Positions 24,341-34,147 are shown, numbered from the stretch's first letter. The stretch is 64,000 nucleotides of DNA from Rhizobium acidisoli (GCF_002531755.2 NZ_CP035000.1:434001-498000); one strand, 5' to 3'. A program made the numbers and translations. Notes: generated by a model not told the origin, from the sequence alone.

Positions 24341-26002
24341 CTACGGGACGTCGCCTTCCGTCTTCGCAGCAGGTTCCCCGGTTAAGAAGACAACTTCGAA
24401 GACGAGCCCTTCGGGCCTGTAGTCCGATCTAGATTGCGCCTGCGCCTTGGAGGAAAATGCCCGCTCTATCAGGACGGAGCCGAAGCCTCTTTTTGTCGGC
24501 GTCGAAACCGCCGGTCCGCCGGCTTCCGTCCATACGAGGAGGACGCGGCCGTCATCGTGCTTCCACGCGATGGCGACGGTTCCCTGCTCGCTTCCGAGGC
24601 TTCCGTACTTCGTCGCATTGGTCGCCAGCTCGTGGAGCACGAGGGAAAGCGGCAGGGCGATGTCGGCCGGAAGAACCACGTCGGGGCCATCGAGACGAAT
24701 ACGGTCCTGCGAGGCGATGTGCGCCCGCAAGGCGGCGGAAATGATCTCCCGGATGGGGGCGGCCGACCCCTCCCGCGACAGGATGAGATCATATGTGCCA
24801 GCAAGTGCGGCGAGCCTTTCGGCAAAGGCGTTGTAACTTTCCGGATTGGAGCGCGAGAAGGTCTGCCGGGCGATCGCCTGAACGAGGGCGAAGCCATTCT
24901 TGACCCGGTGCGCCATTTCGCGGACGAGCAGGGTTCGCTCCTCCTCCGCCTGCTCGTTCCGGCGCCTCCGCTCGTCGAGTTCGTCAAGCAGCCGATCGAA
25001 GGTCGCGCCGACGACATCCAGTTCGTCCGGGCCCGTCATGCCGGTGCGCGCCGTCGTCTGGCCGTTGCGCCACTTCTCCATCACCTCTGCGATCCTGGAG
25101 ATTGGCGCGAGGATGAAGCGGTTGCCGATGACGATCGCGGCAAGAAAGGCGAAAAGCGCCCCGCCGATAATGGCAAGCGTATTCATCAGCGTCGCCCGGT
25201 TGATCGGCGCGAAAGCCTCCGGTTTCGAGAAGCCGGCGCTGACATAGAGGGGGCTGGACGGCAGCGCTATCGGGCGATAGCCGAGGATCCGCACGGTTCC
25301 GTCCTGGCTCGTCACCTCGATCACATCGGGCTGTTCGGCGTGGATCAGGTGCTGGTATTCGTCGGGTATGACCGTGCCGACGAACTGTTCCGGAAGCGGA
25401 ACGCGCGCGACGATGGTTCCCTTGCCATCGGCGATCGTCACCGCATTACCAGGGGCGACGCCGCGCTCGGTGATGCGGTTCTGCAGCCAGTCCAGCCTGA
25501 TGCCGCTGACGATGAGGGCCTTGACGCTCTCGCCTTCCATCAAAGGCATGGCGAGCGGCAGGACGGGGCGGTCGGAAAGGCGGCTCTGCGTATAGGTGCC
25601 GACGGAAAAGTCTTTGGTCTCGAGCGTCTGCTTGAAGTAATCGCGATCGGAGAACACCACGCCGTCCGGAAAAGCCATGCTGCCGCAGACCGGCCGCCCG
25701 TCGAGCCCGACGACGAAGATAGTGCGGATGTTGGGAATGCTTTCGGCAACCGATTTCAGAGCCTCATTGCACGCCTGGACGTCGAGATGCCGGACGGAAG
25801 GCATGGCGGACACCGACACCAGAAGGGCGTGCAGGCCCTCCACAATCCGTTCGACTTCCGACGATGCCTGCCTTGCGGCCTGTGCCGCGGATGCGCGCAC
25901 CTCTTCGTTGCGCTGATGGCGGAGCGCGACTTCGTTGTATGCGAGCATCGCGACCACCGGCGCCAGCGCCGCGACCGCAACTGCAACCAGCTTGAGTCTC
26001 AT
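24341..26002 (-). CDS. Membrane sensor histidine kinase, HWE family
   Basis: 553 residues. An N-terminal membrane segment (about 5-22) and a second near 285-305 flank a periplasmic Cache-type sensor domain with DRDYFKQTL and a conserved RP...P strand. A HAMP domain follows, then a kinase core with EMAHRVKNGFALVQAI (phospho-accepting His) and HELATNATKYGSL, which fits the HWE/HisKA_2 class common in rhizobia rather than the classic HisKA. No response regulator is adjacent. It is divergent from a diguanylate cyclase gene (152-base gap), so both may belong to one signalling output. Confidence 0.87.
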   Translation of the reverse strand: MRLKLVAVAVAALAPVVAMLAYNEVALRHQRNEEVRASAAQAARQASSEVERIVEGLHALLVSVSAMPSVRHLDVQACNEALKSVAESIPNIRTIFVVGLDGRPVCGSMAFPDGVVFSDRDYFKQTLETKDFSVGTYTQSRLSDRPVLPLAMPLMEGESVKALIVSGIRLDWLQNRITERGVAPGNAVTIADGKGTIVARVPLPEQFVGTVIPDEYQHLIHAEQPDVIEVTSQDGTVRILGYRPIALPSSPLYVSAGFSKPEAFAPINRATLMNTLAIIGGALFAFLAAIVIGNRFILAPISRIAEVMEKWRNGQTTARTGMTGPDELDVVGATFDRLLDELDERRRRNEQAEEERTLLVREMAHRVKNGFALVQAIARQTFSRSNPESYNAFAERLAALAGTYDLILSREGSAAPIREIISAALRAHIASQDRIRLDGPDVVLPADIALPLSLVLHELATNATKYGSLGSEQGTVAIAWKHDDGRVLLVWTEAGGPAVSTPTKRGFGSVLIERAFSSKAQAQSRSDYRPEGLVFEVVFLTGEPAAKTEGDVP

Positions 26003-26154
26003 CCTGTTCCCTCTCGGACGAGGGTTCGTAGCATGATCGGGACGATCTGGCCCAGATCACGCAGGGAATCTTGTTTACAAAATATCAACATACGAATCAG
26101 GACGTCCGGGCATGCGCCTTGCCGGGCCTTCGATCGCGGCTACATAATCCAAGG

Positions 26155-27462
26155 ATGAATGATGCCAAAAGCACATCCTCCGAAGGTTCTGCCGCCGGGT
26201 CCTTCTCGCTGCGGCCGCTGAATGGTGCGATGGCCGACGAGGTCGAACGTCTTTTGTCGGGCCGAACTCGCGATATCCGCCTGACGGGGGATCTGCGCCG
26301 CCGCTATGACGAAAAGTCATGGCGGCAGACCGCGAAGGTCATCCGTTCCTGGATGATATGGGTGGCATTCGTCGATATCCTGACGCTGGCGCTGAACGCC
26401 ATCCTGCTTCCCCCACAGGTCGTGCTGACGATGGTCGCTCCCGCCTGCCTTTTGCCGCCGGCAGCGATTTTGACAGCGCTCGTCTGGAGCAAGCCGCGCG
26501 CGGCGGCGGTTCAGCGCGCATCGCTGCTTGTGGGAATGTGCCTTATTCTTCTATCGGTGGCACTAGTCGGCGTCTTTGCCGGCGGCGAATTTTACGAGCG
26601 GCATTTGAGCATCATGCTGTTCGTCGCAACGAGCGCCATCACCATCTTCAGCGTGCCCTTAGCGTGGACGGTTGCCATCGCCTGTTACGCCCTTTGTCTC
26701 TATTTCATCCTTCAATGGCACAACCCGATCCTGGACGCCGGTAGCGTCGTCGCCGCGACCTTGTTCTTTTCCTGCGGGATCATCGCCACCGTGGTTGCCC
26801 GGCGCACAATGAACATCCTGGCGCAGAAGACATTTCTCCTGGACTGCAGGGACCAGCGCCGGGTTGCGGAACTGGCCGATGCGAACGCCCGGCTGGAGCG
26901 GCTGGCCAGAACCGATCCGCTGACGGGGATTGCCAACCGCCGCTGGATGATGGAAACCCTCGAGGGTCTGTGGCGCAACGACCGTGAAACCGGCGTCGTC
27001 GCAGCCATGCTCATGTGCGACATCGATCACTTCAAGGCGCTGAACGACAAGCTCGGCCATGGAGAAGGCGACCGCTGCCTCGTCAAGGTTGCCGGCATCA
27101 TTCAGAGCTGCGTGCGCGCCGATCGCGACCTGGTCTCGCGCCATGGCGGCGAGGAATTCTTGATCGTGCTTCCGGATGTCGACGAAGACGAAGCCATCGC
27201 GGTGGCAAAGCGTATACGCGAGAGCGTGGAAGCCGCCGCCCTTCCCAATCCTTCCTCCGGCGTTGGCCCTTCGGTGACGCTGAGCGTCGGGGTCGCCTTG
27301 AAATCGGCGCTCGACACCGACATTTCACTGGCCAATCTCCAGCACGAGGCCGACATGGCTCTCTACCGCGCCAAGGAAGCCGGCCGCAACCAGGTCTGCG
27401 TCTTTCGCCGACCGCACCAGGCTGCACCTTCCGCCACCGAGCAGATCGCCGCCCGGCGCTAA
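26155..27462 (+). CDS. Membrane diguanylate cyclase (GGDEF)
   Basis: 435 residues from ATG 26155 (AAGG directly before it; the frame opens upstream at 26071). About six hydrophobic segments span residues 65-215, then a short coiled linker leads to a GGDEF domain with the active motif HGGEEF and DPLTGIANRR at its start. It makes cyclic di-GMP from GTP. The strict RxxD product-inhibition site is not clear: the aligned residues read ADRD. No EAL domain is present. Confidence 0.88.
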   Translation: MNDAKSTSSEGSAAGSFSLRPLNGAMADEVERLLSGRTRDIRLTGDLRRRYDEKSWRQTAKVIRSWMIWVAFVDILTLALNAILLPPQVVLTMVAPACLLPPAAILTALVWSKPRAAAVQRASLLVGMCLILLSVALVGVFAGGEFYERHLSIMLFVATSAITIFSVPLAWTVAIACYALCLYFILQWHNPILDAGSVVAATLFFSCGIIATVVARRTMNILAQKTFLLDCRDQRRVAELADANARLERLARTDPLTGIANRRWMMETLEGLWRNDRETGVVAAMLMCDIDHFKALNDKLGHGEGDRCLVKVAGIIQSCVRADRDLVSRHGGEEFLIVLPDVDEDEAIAVAKRIRESVEAAALPNPSSGVGPSVTLSVGVALKSALDTDISLANLQHEADMALYRAKEAGRNQVCVFRRPHQAAPSATEQIAARR

Positions 27463-27487
27463 AACGGAGCCCCCCGGCTGATCGACG

Positions 27488-27685
27488 TCATCGGATCACC
27501 AGGATCGCAGCCATGGCGACCGCAGAGACGAGGCCGGCCGCGTTGAACCCGAAGATCAGATATCCGGCTGCCTTTTGCCGATGACCGGGCTCGACGATTC
27601 CGAAGACGGCCGTCAGCCCGCCCGCGATCCAGCTCGCCAGCGTCAAAGCGCCGAGAAGAAGGGCCCACTGCGTTCCTGTATCCAT
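27488..27685 (-). CDS. Small two-helix membrane protein
   Basis: 65 residues from ATG 27685, with GGAG six bases upstream; the open frame starts at a TTG at 27697. Two hydrophobic segments (about 8-27 and 42-62) with a short EPGHRQK loop between them. It is convergent with the diguanylate cyclase gene. Family and function not recognised. Confidence 0.55.
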   Translation of the reverse strand: MDTGTQWALLLGALTLASWIAGGLTAVFGIVEPGHRQKAAGYLIFGFNAAGLVSAVAMAAILVIR

Positions 27686-27860
27686 GTCCTGCTCCAATGC
27701 GGGTGCGCGCCCGACCAGAATGCCTGCGCGGGTTTAGCGGTAACAAGCCGAGACCGCTTTTGTTTCCGTGCGTGTCGCACTTTGACGTGAGCAAGCCTCG
27801 ATTTGCCGGCCTCCGAGGACCCGACGGAGCAATGAAGGCTTGACGGCAACCGTATGTCTA

Positions 27861-27885
27861 CATAATGTCTTCTAAAGAAATTATG
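27861..27885 (+). promoter_or_regulatory. Inverted repeat before the gntR gene
   Basis: CATAAT and ATTATG arms enclose an inner TTCT-AA-AGAA repeat and end 14 bases before the gntR start. Its position suggests an autoregulatory operator. It is AT-rich compared with its surroundings. Confidence 0.45.
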
Positions 27886-27899
27886 AGGCAAGCTGAAAA

Positions 27900-28595
27900 A
27901 TGAATGCCGAAGTCGCCATTCCGGACCGCAAGTCCAGCCTCGAACTCGCACTGCGCACGCGCATCCTGACGATGCAGCTGCCTCCGGGGGCGGTGCTTGA
28001 CGAGGTGGCCTTGAGCGAGGAATTCGGGCTTTCACGTCCGCCGGTGCGCGAGCTGATGCGGCAGATGGCCGGCGAGGGCTATATCGAGCTTGAGACGAAC
28101 CGCGCCGCCCGCGTCAGCTCCATGAGCTACAACTCGCTACGCGATTTCTTCCTGCTCGCGCCGATGATCTACATTACCGCCAACAAGCTCGCGGCCGAGA
28201 ACCGGACGAAAGCGGAGCTGGAAGTTCTCAAAGAGATCCAGCGCGCCTTCCGGAAGGCGGTCGATGATTGCGACGTCGAGGGCCGGGTATTCCACAACGA
28301 TCAGTTCCACCGCCAGATCGGCGAGATGGCGCATAATGTCTACGTGGTTCCAAGCCTGCGCCGCCTGCAGATCGACCACGCAAGGATCGGCAAGATCTTC
28401 TACCAGCACCCGAACACACCGCGCATGCAGGAAGAACTCGAGTTGGCGTCGGATCAGCACGATGAGATGATCGAGGTCATCGAGCGGCGTGACGCCGATG
28501 CCTCCGGCGAGCTGGCGCGGCTCCATATCGAACTCTCCAGGCGGAACATGGCGATGTACGCCGCCCCTGAGGGACTGCAGACGCCGACCCTCTAG
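27900..28595 (+). CDS. GntR-family transcriptional regulator (FCD domain)
   Basis: 231 residues from ATG 27900. Winged helix at about residues 15-75 (LPPGAVLDEVALSEEFGLSRPPVRELMRQM) and an FCD-type helical C-terminus with FHRQIGEMAHN metal/ligand-site residues. It leads the plus-strand operon with the DapA-family enzyme (72-base gap) and FAD oxidoreductase, which it probably controls. Confidence 0.87.
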   Translation: MNAEVAIPDRKSSLELALRTRILTMQLPPGAVLDEVALSEEFGLSRPPVRELMRQMAGEGYIELETNRAARVSSMSYNSLRDFFLLAPMIYITANKLAAENRTKAELEVLKEIQRAFRKAVDDCDVEGRVFHNDQFHRQIGEMAHNVYVVPSLRRLQIDHARIGKIFYQHPNTPRMQEELELASDQHDEMIEVIERRDADASGELARLHIELSRRNMAMYAAPEGLQTPTL

Positions 28596-28667
28596 GCCAG
28601 GCAATCAGACACGCAGCTCAAGACAATCCAGATCGACCTTCGGCCTAACGCAACGGGATTTCCATCA

Positions 28668-29555
28668 ATGACGACCTTTCCCTTTCCAGGACTCAATCTC
28701 GCAATCACCACCCCGTTCGACGATGCCGGCCGCATCGATTACGGACGGCTTGAAGTCAATGTCGAACACTATCTCGCCGCAGGCATCCGCAGCTTCCTGT
28801 TCAGCTCGGGAACCGGCATGCACGTCTATCTCTCCAAGCAAGAATCCGAGGAACTGGTCCGCCGTGGCGCAAAGATCGTCAATGGCCGCGCCAAGGTGAT
28901 CGCCCAAACTTCGGCGCTGCTGGTGGAAGACGTCGTGGAGCGGACGGCGCGCGCCCGCGACGCCGGCGCCGAAGGCGTCATGGTGCTTCCGCCCTTCTTC
29001 GAAGGACCGACCGACGACCAGGGCATTCTCGATTTCTACGCCGAGGTCGCCAAGGCTGGCCTTCCGGTCATCGGCTATAACGTGCCCCAGGCGGTCGGCG
29101 TCGCGATCACGCCGGAGCTTCTGGATAAGCTGAACGATATTCCGGGCTTTTCAGCCGTCAAGGACAGCAGCGGGGATCTGGGAAGACAGGCAGCCCTCAT
29201 CCGCACCGGCCGCTTCGTCATGAACGGCGCCGACCCGCTCGTTCCCTATGCGCTCTATGCCGGATGCGACGGACTGATCTGGGGCGGGGTGAACTTCGCG
29301 CCGAAAACCTGCGTTGCCCTCGTTGCGGCGGCCGCTCAGCGCAAATGGGACGAGGTCCGCGAGCTCTGGAAAATCCTGGAGCCGGCCATGGGCCTGATCT
29401 GGGAGGGCGATTACGTGCAGTCCGTCTACGCAGCCGCCGAGCTGGTCGGCTATGGCGCGGGTGCCCCGAGAAAGCCGCTGCGCGCCCTTGCCCCGGAAAA
29501 GCTTCCCGCCCTCCGGCACTCCCTCGAAACGCTCATGGAGCGGGAAGCGATCTGA
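28668..29555 (+). CDS. DapA-family (dihydrodipicolinate synthase-like) aldolase/dehydratase
   Basis: 295 residues, a TIM-barrel class I aldolase. It keeps the catalytic tyrosine in VIGYNVP and the Schiff-base lysine in SAVKDSSG. The substrate loop SSGTGMHVYLS differs from the GTTGE of true DapA, so lysine biosynthesis is unlikely. It more probably cleaves or dehydrates a 2-keto-sugar acid or keto-amino acid. It is one base upstream of an FAD oxidoreductase gene and is not closely similar to the DapA-family gene at 6727-7605. Confidence 0.83.
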   Translation: MTTFPFPGLNLAITTPFDDAGRIDYGRLEVNVEHYLAAGIRSFLFSSGTGMHVYLSKQESEELVRRGAKIVNGRAKVIAQTSALLVEDVVERTARARDAGAEGVMVLPPFFEGPTDDQGILDFYAEVAKAGLPVIGYNVPQAVGVAITPELLDKLNDIPGFSAVKDSSGDLGRQAALIRTGRFVMNGADPLVPYALYAGCDGLIWGGVNFAPKTCVALVAAAAQRKWDEVRELWKILEPAMGLIWEGDYVQSVYAAAELVGYGAGAPRKPLRALAPEKLPALRHSLETLMEREAI

Positions 29556-29556
29556 C

Positions 29557-30903
29557 GTGAGAGAGGCCGCAAAGAATGTCTTCGTCGCATCGAGGCTTCC
29601 CAAACGTGCCGGCGTATCGGGCTGGGTGGCGACGCTTCCACCGCGCACGCCGCGCCCGGCACTGGGCGAAGCGGTCAGCGTCGATGTCGCGATCATCGGC
29701 GGCGGCTTTGCCGGCCTCTCGGCGGCCCACCGCCTTTCGCGTCTCGATCCCACCGTCCGGGTCGCCGTTCTCGAAGCGGGCATTATCAGTGAAGGTCCGG
29801 CCGGCGCCAATTCCGGGTTCATTATCGACCTGCCCCACGAGGTTTCCTCGGACGATTTCAGCGGCGAGTCGGAAGGCAAGTTCCGCGACTCCGTGCTCCT
29901 GCAGCGCTCGGCCATTGCGCTCGCGACCGAACTCGCCGCAGAGAACGGCTGGGGAAAAGAACTGTTCGATCCCTGCGGCCGCTACAGCATCGCGATGAGC
30001 GCTGAAGGCGACAAGCATCTGGAAGCCTATTCCCAGCAGCTTGCGAAGATGGGCGAAGCGCATCGCCTGCTCAAGGGGCAAGAGATCGAGGCAGTAACCG
30101 GATCGAAGGCCTTTACCTCCGGCCTGTTCTCGCCGGGCACAGTCATCATCCAGCCTGCCGCCTATGTCAGAGGGGTGGCCGACTGTCTGAAGGAGCCGGT
30201 GCGGCTGTTCGAGCAGACGCCGGCCCTCTCCTTCGAGCGCTCCGGCGATAGCTGGTTGGTGAAGACGCCGAAGGGTTCGGTGCGGGCAGGCAAGATCATC
30301 ATGGCCAATAACGGCCATGCGGAAAGCTTCGGCTTCTTCCGCAGGCGCCTCCTTCATGTCTTCACTTACGCATCGATGACGGAGGAGTTCGATCCGGCAA
30401 GGCTCGGCGGTGAGAGAAAATGGGCGGCAACCCCGGCGCTGCCGATGGGGACGACGGTGCGGCGCATCAATACTGCCGGCGGCGACCGCATCCTGGTGCG
30501 CTCGCGCTACAGCTACAATCCGAACATCGAGATCGGCGATTCCGCTATCCGCAGCGCCGGCCGCCTGCATGATGGCAAATTCGCCCATCGTTTCCCCGGT
30601 CTTGCCGGCGTCGGCATGCAGTACCGCTGGGGCGGCGCGATGGCGCTGACGCACAACCATGTGCCGGCCTTTGGGGAAATCGAACGCGGTGTCTTCGCCG
30701 CCTGCGGCTGCAACGGTTTGGGCGCGTCGAATTCGACTGCCGCCGGCATCGCCGCGGCCGAACGCCTGCTGGGGCACGACTCCGAACTCGGCCGTGTCTA
30801 TAGCCGCCTGGCGGCGCCGGTTTTGCTGCCGCCGCAGCCGCTGACGACGATCGGCGCGAAGATCCATCTCGCCTATCGCGAATGGCAGGCCGGGACGGAG
30901 TGA
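29557..30903 (+). CDS. FAD-dependent oxidoreductase (DAO family)
   Basis: 448 residues from GTG 29557, one base after the DapA-family stop codon; the frame extends back into that gene but the family N-terminus (KRAGVSGWVATLPPRTP) favours this start. The FAD motif is DVAIIGGGFAGLSAAHRL near residue 45 and the C-terminus has GCNGLGASNSTAAG. The layout resembles gamma-glutamylputrescine oxidase and other DAO-type amine oxidases. Likely oxidises an amine or amino acid whose product is handled by the DapA-family enzyme; the substrate is unknown. Confidence 0.82.
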   Translation: MREAAKNVFVASRLPKRAGVSGWVATLPPRTPRPALGEAVSVDVAIIGGGFAGLSAAHRLSRLDPTVRVAVLEAGIISEGPAGANSGFIIDLPHEVSSDDFSGESEGKFRDSVLLQRSAIALATELAAENGWGKELFDPCGRYSIAMSAEGDKHLEAYSQQLAKMGEAHRLLKGQEIEAVTGSKAFTSGLFSPGTVIIQPAAYVRGVADCLKEPVRLFEQTPALSFERSGDSWLVKTPKGSVRAGKIIMANNGHAESFGFFRRRLLHVFTYASMTEEFDPARLGGERKWAATPALPMGTTVRRINTAGGDRILVRSRYSYNPNIEIGDSAIRSAGRLHDGKFAHRFPGLAGVGMQYRWGGAMALTHNHVPAFGEIERGVFAACGCNGLGASNSTAAGIAAAERLLGHDSELGRVYSRLAAPVLLPPQPLTTIGAKIHLAYREWQAGTE

Positions 30904-30922
30904 GGCGAAGCCGAGCTCTACG

Positions 30923-31957
30923 CTAAAACGTAAGCTGCACCTTACAGGCGGCGGTGCGGTCGCCGGCAAGCGCGAAGGCGGCGTTGGCGTCTTCCAGCGG
31001 CAGGCTATGGCTGATGATCGGGCGCACATCGATCTTGCGGCTTGAGATCAGCGCGACGGCGGTGGCGAACTCCTCGTGGAAGCGCTGCGTGCCGTGGATA
31101 TGCAGCTCCTTGCCGACAATGGCGTTGAGTGGGATCGGGATCTCTCCCGTGACCCCGACCTGAACGATCGTGCCGCGCGGCCGGATGGCGGCGATGGCGC
31201 TGCGGATGGCCGGAGCGGCGGCCGAGCATTCGAAAACGAGATCGAAATAGCCCTTGCCCGTCTCGAATTCCGCAAGCGCTGCGGCATCACGAGAAACATT
31301 GATCGCGCGGCTGGCCCCCATCGCCTTCGCCCTCTCCAGCGCCGCGTCCGCAAGATCGGTCACCACGATCTCGGCGGCACCGTGATAGGCAGCGGCGGCA
31401 ACCATCAGCGCGCCGATCGGGCCGGCGCCGGTGATCAGAACGCGTTTGCCCGATATCTCTCCGGCACGTGATGCGGCGTGCAGGCAGACGGACAATGGTT
31501 CGCTGCAGGCGGCTTCCGCGGCCGTCGTCGCGGCACCCACTTCGAAGCACTGTTTGGCCGGCACCACCAGCCATTCCCGGAACATGCCCTGCTCATGCGG
31601 CAGGCGCATCGCGCTGCCCATGAAACGCATCTTCAAGCAGTGGATCGGCATGCCTTTCTCACAATATTCGCAATGTCCGCAGGGCTGGCTGGGATTGACC
31701 GCCACCAGCACGCCGTCCTTGAGGTCGACGCCCTCGCCTGCCTGGCTTACCGTTCCCGAGGCCTCGTGGCCCGGGATGATCGGCTCACGCACCCTGACCG
31801 GCCCGAAGCCGCCGTCCTGGTAATAATGCAGGTCGGAGCCGCAAATGCCTGCGGCTGCCATTTTGAGCAACACCTCGCCTGGACCGGGGGCCGGAACGGT
31901 GTCGGTCTCGATCCTGAGGTCGCCCTTCTGGTAAAGCCGTGCCAGACGAGTCTGCAT
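30923..31957 (-). CDS. Zinc-dependent alcohol/polyol dehydrogenase (L-idonate 5-dehydrogenase-like)
   Basis: 344 residues. Catalytic zinc ligands are in GICGSDLHYY and GHEASG, the structural zinc loop is CGHCEYCEKGMPIHC, and the NAD-binding motif is TGAGPIGALM. This fits the medium-chain sorbitol/L-idonate dehydrogenase group. AGGAGG precedes the ATG at 31957. It ends the TRAP transporter operon, 9 bases after dctM, so its substrate is probably the imported sugar acid or a reduced derivative. Confidence 0.86.
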   Translation of the reverse strand: MQTRLARLYQKGDLRIETDTVPAPGPGEVLLKMAAAGICGSDLHYYQDGGFGPVRVREPIIPGHEASGTVSQAGEGVDLKDGVLVAVNPSQPCGHCEYCEKGMPIHCLKMRFMGSAMRLPHEQGMFREWLVVPAKQCFEVGAATTAAEAACSEPLSVCLHAASRAGEISGKRVLITGAGPIGALMVAAAAYHGAAEIVVTDLADAALERAKAMGASRAINVSRDAAALAEFETGKGYFDLVFECSAAAPAIRSAIAAIRPRGTIVQVGVTGEIPIPLNAIVGKELHIHGTQRFHEEFATAVALISSRKIDVRPIISHSLPLEDANAAFALAGDRTAACKVQLTF

Positions 31958-31966
31958 CGTATCCTC

Positions 31967-33373
31967 CTATCGCAGCAGCCCAAGCTGCTGTGGCAGCCAG
32001 AGCGATACGGCGGGGATGAAGGTGATCAGGATCAGCGCCAGGAAGAGCGGCACCAGCCAGGGCAGGATCGCCATGGTGGTGCGCTCGACCGACAGTTTCG
32101 CGACCCTCGACAGCACGAAAAGCACCATGCCGAGCGGCGGATGCAACAGCCCGATCATCAGGTTCAGCGTCATGATCAGGCCGAACTGAACCGGATCGAT
32201 GCCGAATTTGGCGACGATCGGCAGCAGGATCGGCACGAGAATGGTGATCGCCGCGATCGTGTCCAGGAAGCAGCCGACGAAGAGCATCAGCAGGTTCACC
32301 AGGATCAGAAACACCCATTTATTGTCGGTGATCGACAGGATTGCATCCGATAGGAGCTGCGCCGCCTGGCTGACCGTCAGCAGCCAGGCGAAGACCGAGG
32401 CTGCAGTGACGATGAAGAGAACCGATGCCGTCGTCTCGATCGTATCGAAGCTTGCCTTGGCAAGCGTCGAGAAGGTCATGGTGCGGTAGCGCACCAGACC
32501 GAGGAACAGCGACCAGAGCACGGCGGCGACGGCAGCCTCCGTTGGCGTGAACCAGCCCATCGTCATGCCGCCGATCAGGATGACCGGGGTCATCAGCGCC
32601 ATGACGGCGGAAAAGCCGAAATACCAGTCGAGCGCCAGAAGCAGGAGAAGGGCGATGCCGGCCGCGGCGTTCATCGATAGGCCGGCCTGCATCATCAGAT
32701 AGATCGCCACAGGCACCATCAGGACAACGACGATTTCCATGCCGGCCGACAGCAGCTGCCTGATATCGAAGGGCGCATCGGAGCCCCAGCGCTTCTTGTA
32801 AGCGAAGGCGGCGACGGTGATCATCATCAACAGCGTCATGACGACGCCGGGCAGGATGCCGGCCATGAAAAGCGCGCCGATCGAAACATTCGCCATCATG
32901 CCGTAGATCACGAAGGGTAGCGACGGCGGGAAGATCGGGCCGAGCGTGGCAGACGCCGCCGTCACGCCGACGGCAGCCTCAACCGGATAGCCGTGATCCT
33001 TCATCGCCTTGATCTCGATCGTGCCGATGCCGGCCGCATCGGCAAGTGCGGTGCCGGACATGCCGGAGAAGATGACGGAGCCGATGATATTGACCTGCGC
33101 CAGCCCACCCTTCATCCAGCCGACGAGGGCGACCGCAAAGGAATAGATCCGGCCGGTGACGCCGGCCGAGTTCATCAGATTGCCCGCCAGGATGAAGAAG
33201 GGCACGGCGAGCAGCGGGAAGCTTTCGACCCCGGCGATCATGCGCTGGGCTACGATAATGTCGGGCGCGATGCCGTAAAGCACGATATAAAGCACGGATG
33301 CGACGGCCATCGAGATGGCGACAGGCACGCCGATCAGCATCAGCACCAGAAACGAACCAAGCAGCAGCAGCAT
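31967..33373 (-). CDS. dctM: TRAP transporter large permease (DctM)
   Basis: 468 residues, about 12 membrane segments. It has the DctM features GVPVAISMAVAS, AGNLMNSAGVTGRI, GMSGTALADAAGIGTIEIKAM and PIFPPSLPFVIYG. It carries out proton or sodium-driven uptake of an organic or sugar acid across the inner membrane with the DctQ and DctP proteins. It starts 4 bases after dctQ. Confidence 0.9.
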   Translation of the reverse strand: MLLLLGSFLVLMLIGVPVAISMAVASVLYIVLYGIAPDIIVAQRMIAGVESFPLLAVPFFILAGNLMNSAGVTGRIYSFAVALVGWMKGGLAQVNIIGSVIFSGMSGTALADAAGIGTIEIKAMKDHGYPVEAAVGVTAASATLGPIFPPSLPFVIYGMMANVSIGALFMAGILPGVVMTLLMMITVAAFAYKKRWGSDAPFDIRQLLSAGMEIVVVLMVPVAIYLMMQAGLSMNAAAGIALLLLLALDWYFGFSAVMALMTPVILIGGMTMGWFTPTEAAVAAVLWSLFLGLVRYRTMTFSTLAKASFDTIETTASVLFIVTAASVFAWLLTVSQAAQLLSDAILSITDNKWVFLILVNLLMLFVGCFLDTIAAITILVPILLPIVAKFGIDPVQFGLIMTLNLMIGLLHPPLGMVLFVLSRVAKLSVERTTMAILPWLVPLFLALILITFIPAVSLWLPQQLGLLR

Positions 33374-33377
33374 CGGA

Positions 33378-33950
33378 TCAACCCTCGACAGTCTGGAATT
33401 CTTCGGGGCGCTCCAGAACGGAGTAGCCGCGGCGCATATTGGCGATGAAGACGATGACCGCGCGGATCAGCATCAGCACGAAGGCGATGAGCACGGAGTA
33501 GAAGACGATGTTGCGCGGCAGCTCGACAGTGACCATCTGCTCGTCGGCGACGATATCGACATAGCGCCACATCAGGTGGCAGCCATAGGCGAAGAAGCCG
33601 ATGCGGACGATGTCGACGAAAGTGGCGAGCACACGCGCCAGCCCTGCCGGCATATAGTGATAGAACACATCCACCTGAATATGCCGTGACATGCGCTCGC
33701 ACATGGCGGAACCGAGAAAGACGACACCGATCAGGCAGTTGATGGCGATCTCCTCGGTCCATGCATAGCTGTCGTTCAGCACATAGCGTGTAAAAAACTG
33801 CAGGAAGACGCAGCCCGCCATCAGCCAGAAGACGATCAGCGTGATCCAGTCCTCGATGGCGTAGTCCGACATGTTCGCTGTCGGCGCATGGCCCTCGAAC
33901 TCGTGACCGATCTCCTCGGCCGTGATTGGCGTATGAATTTCTTGCGACAT
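33378..33950 (-). CDS. dctQ: TRAP transporter small permease (DctQ)
   Basis: 190 residues from ATG 33950; the upstream in-frame extension crosses a repeat region and is not coding. Four hydrophobic segments, with TRYVLNDSYAWTEE as the DctQ signature. It pairs with DctM at the inner membrane. The gene is separated from dctP by nearly 400 bases holding two repeats, unlike the tight packing of the rest of the operon. Confidence 0.87.
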   Translation of the reverse strand: MSQEIHTPITAEEIGHEFEGHAPTANMSDYAIEDWITLIVFWLMAGCVFLQFFTRYVLNDSYAWTEEIAINCLIGVVFLGSAMCERMSRHIQVDVFYHYMPAGLARVLATFVDIVRIGFFAYGCHLMWRYVDIVADEQMVTVELPRNIVFYSVLIAFVLMLIRAVIVFIANMRRGYSVLERPEEFQTVEG

Positions 33951-34001
33951 GATCGGCCTTGTTCCGGTTGGGGATGGAGGGCGACGCTTATTCTTGCTCG
34001 C

Positions 34002-34081
34002 CGTCATCCTCGGCCTTGTGCCGAGGATCTGCTGCCCTATGGACGGGTGCAGATGCTTGGGGCGCAAGCCCGAGCATGACG
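34002..34081. repeat. Palindrome-ended intergenic repeat
   Basis: Ends CGTCATCCTCGG and CCGAGCATGACG form a 12-base inverted repeat with one mismatch; the interior also pairs (GCCGAGGATCTG region with CAGATGCTTGG region). I recognise the GTCATCCTCGG type as common in alphaproteobacterial intergenic space. Confidence 0.65.
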
Positions 34082-34147
34082 AAGAGTAAAGGGTAGTTGG
34101 CGCCCTTTCAGTTCGTCGACAAACCTCGTTCGTTGCTGGGTGGCGCC

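Noticed and set aside
28668..29555. Annotation as dapA for lysine biosynthesis
   Set aside because: The GTTGE substrate loop is replaced and the gene lies in a regulated catabolic operon.
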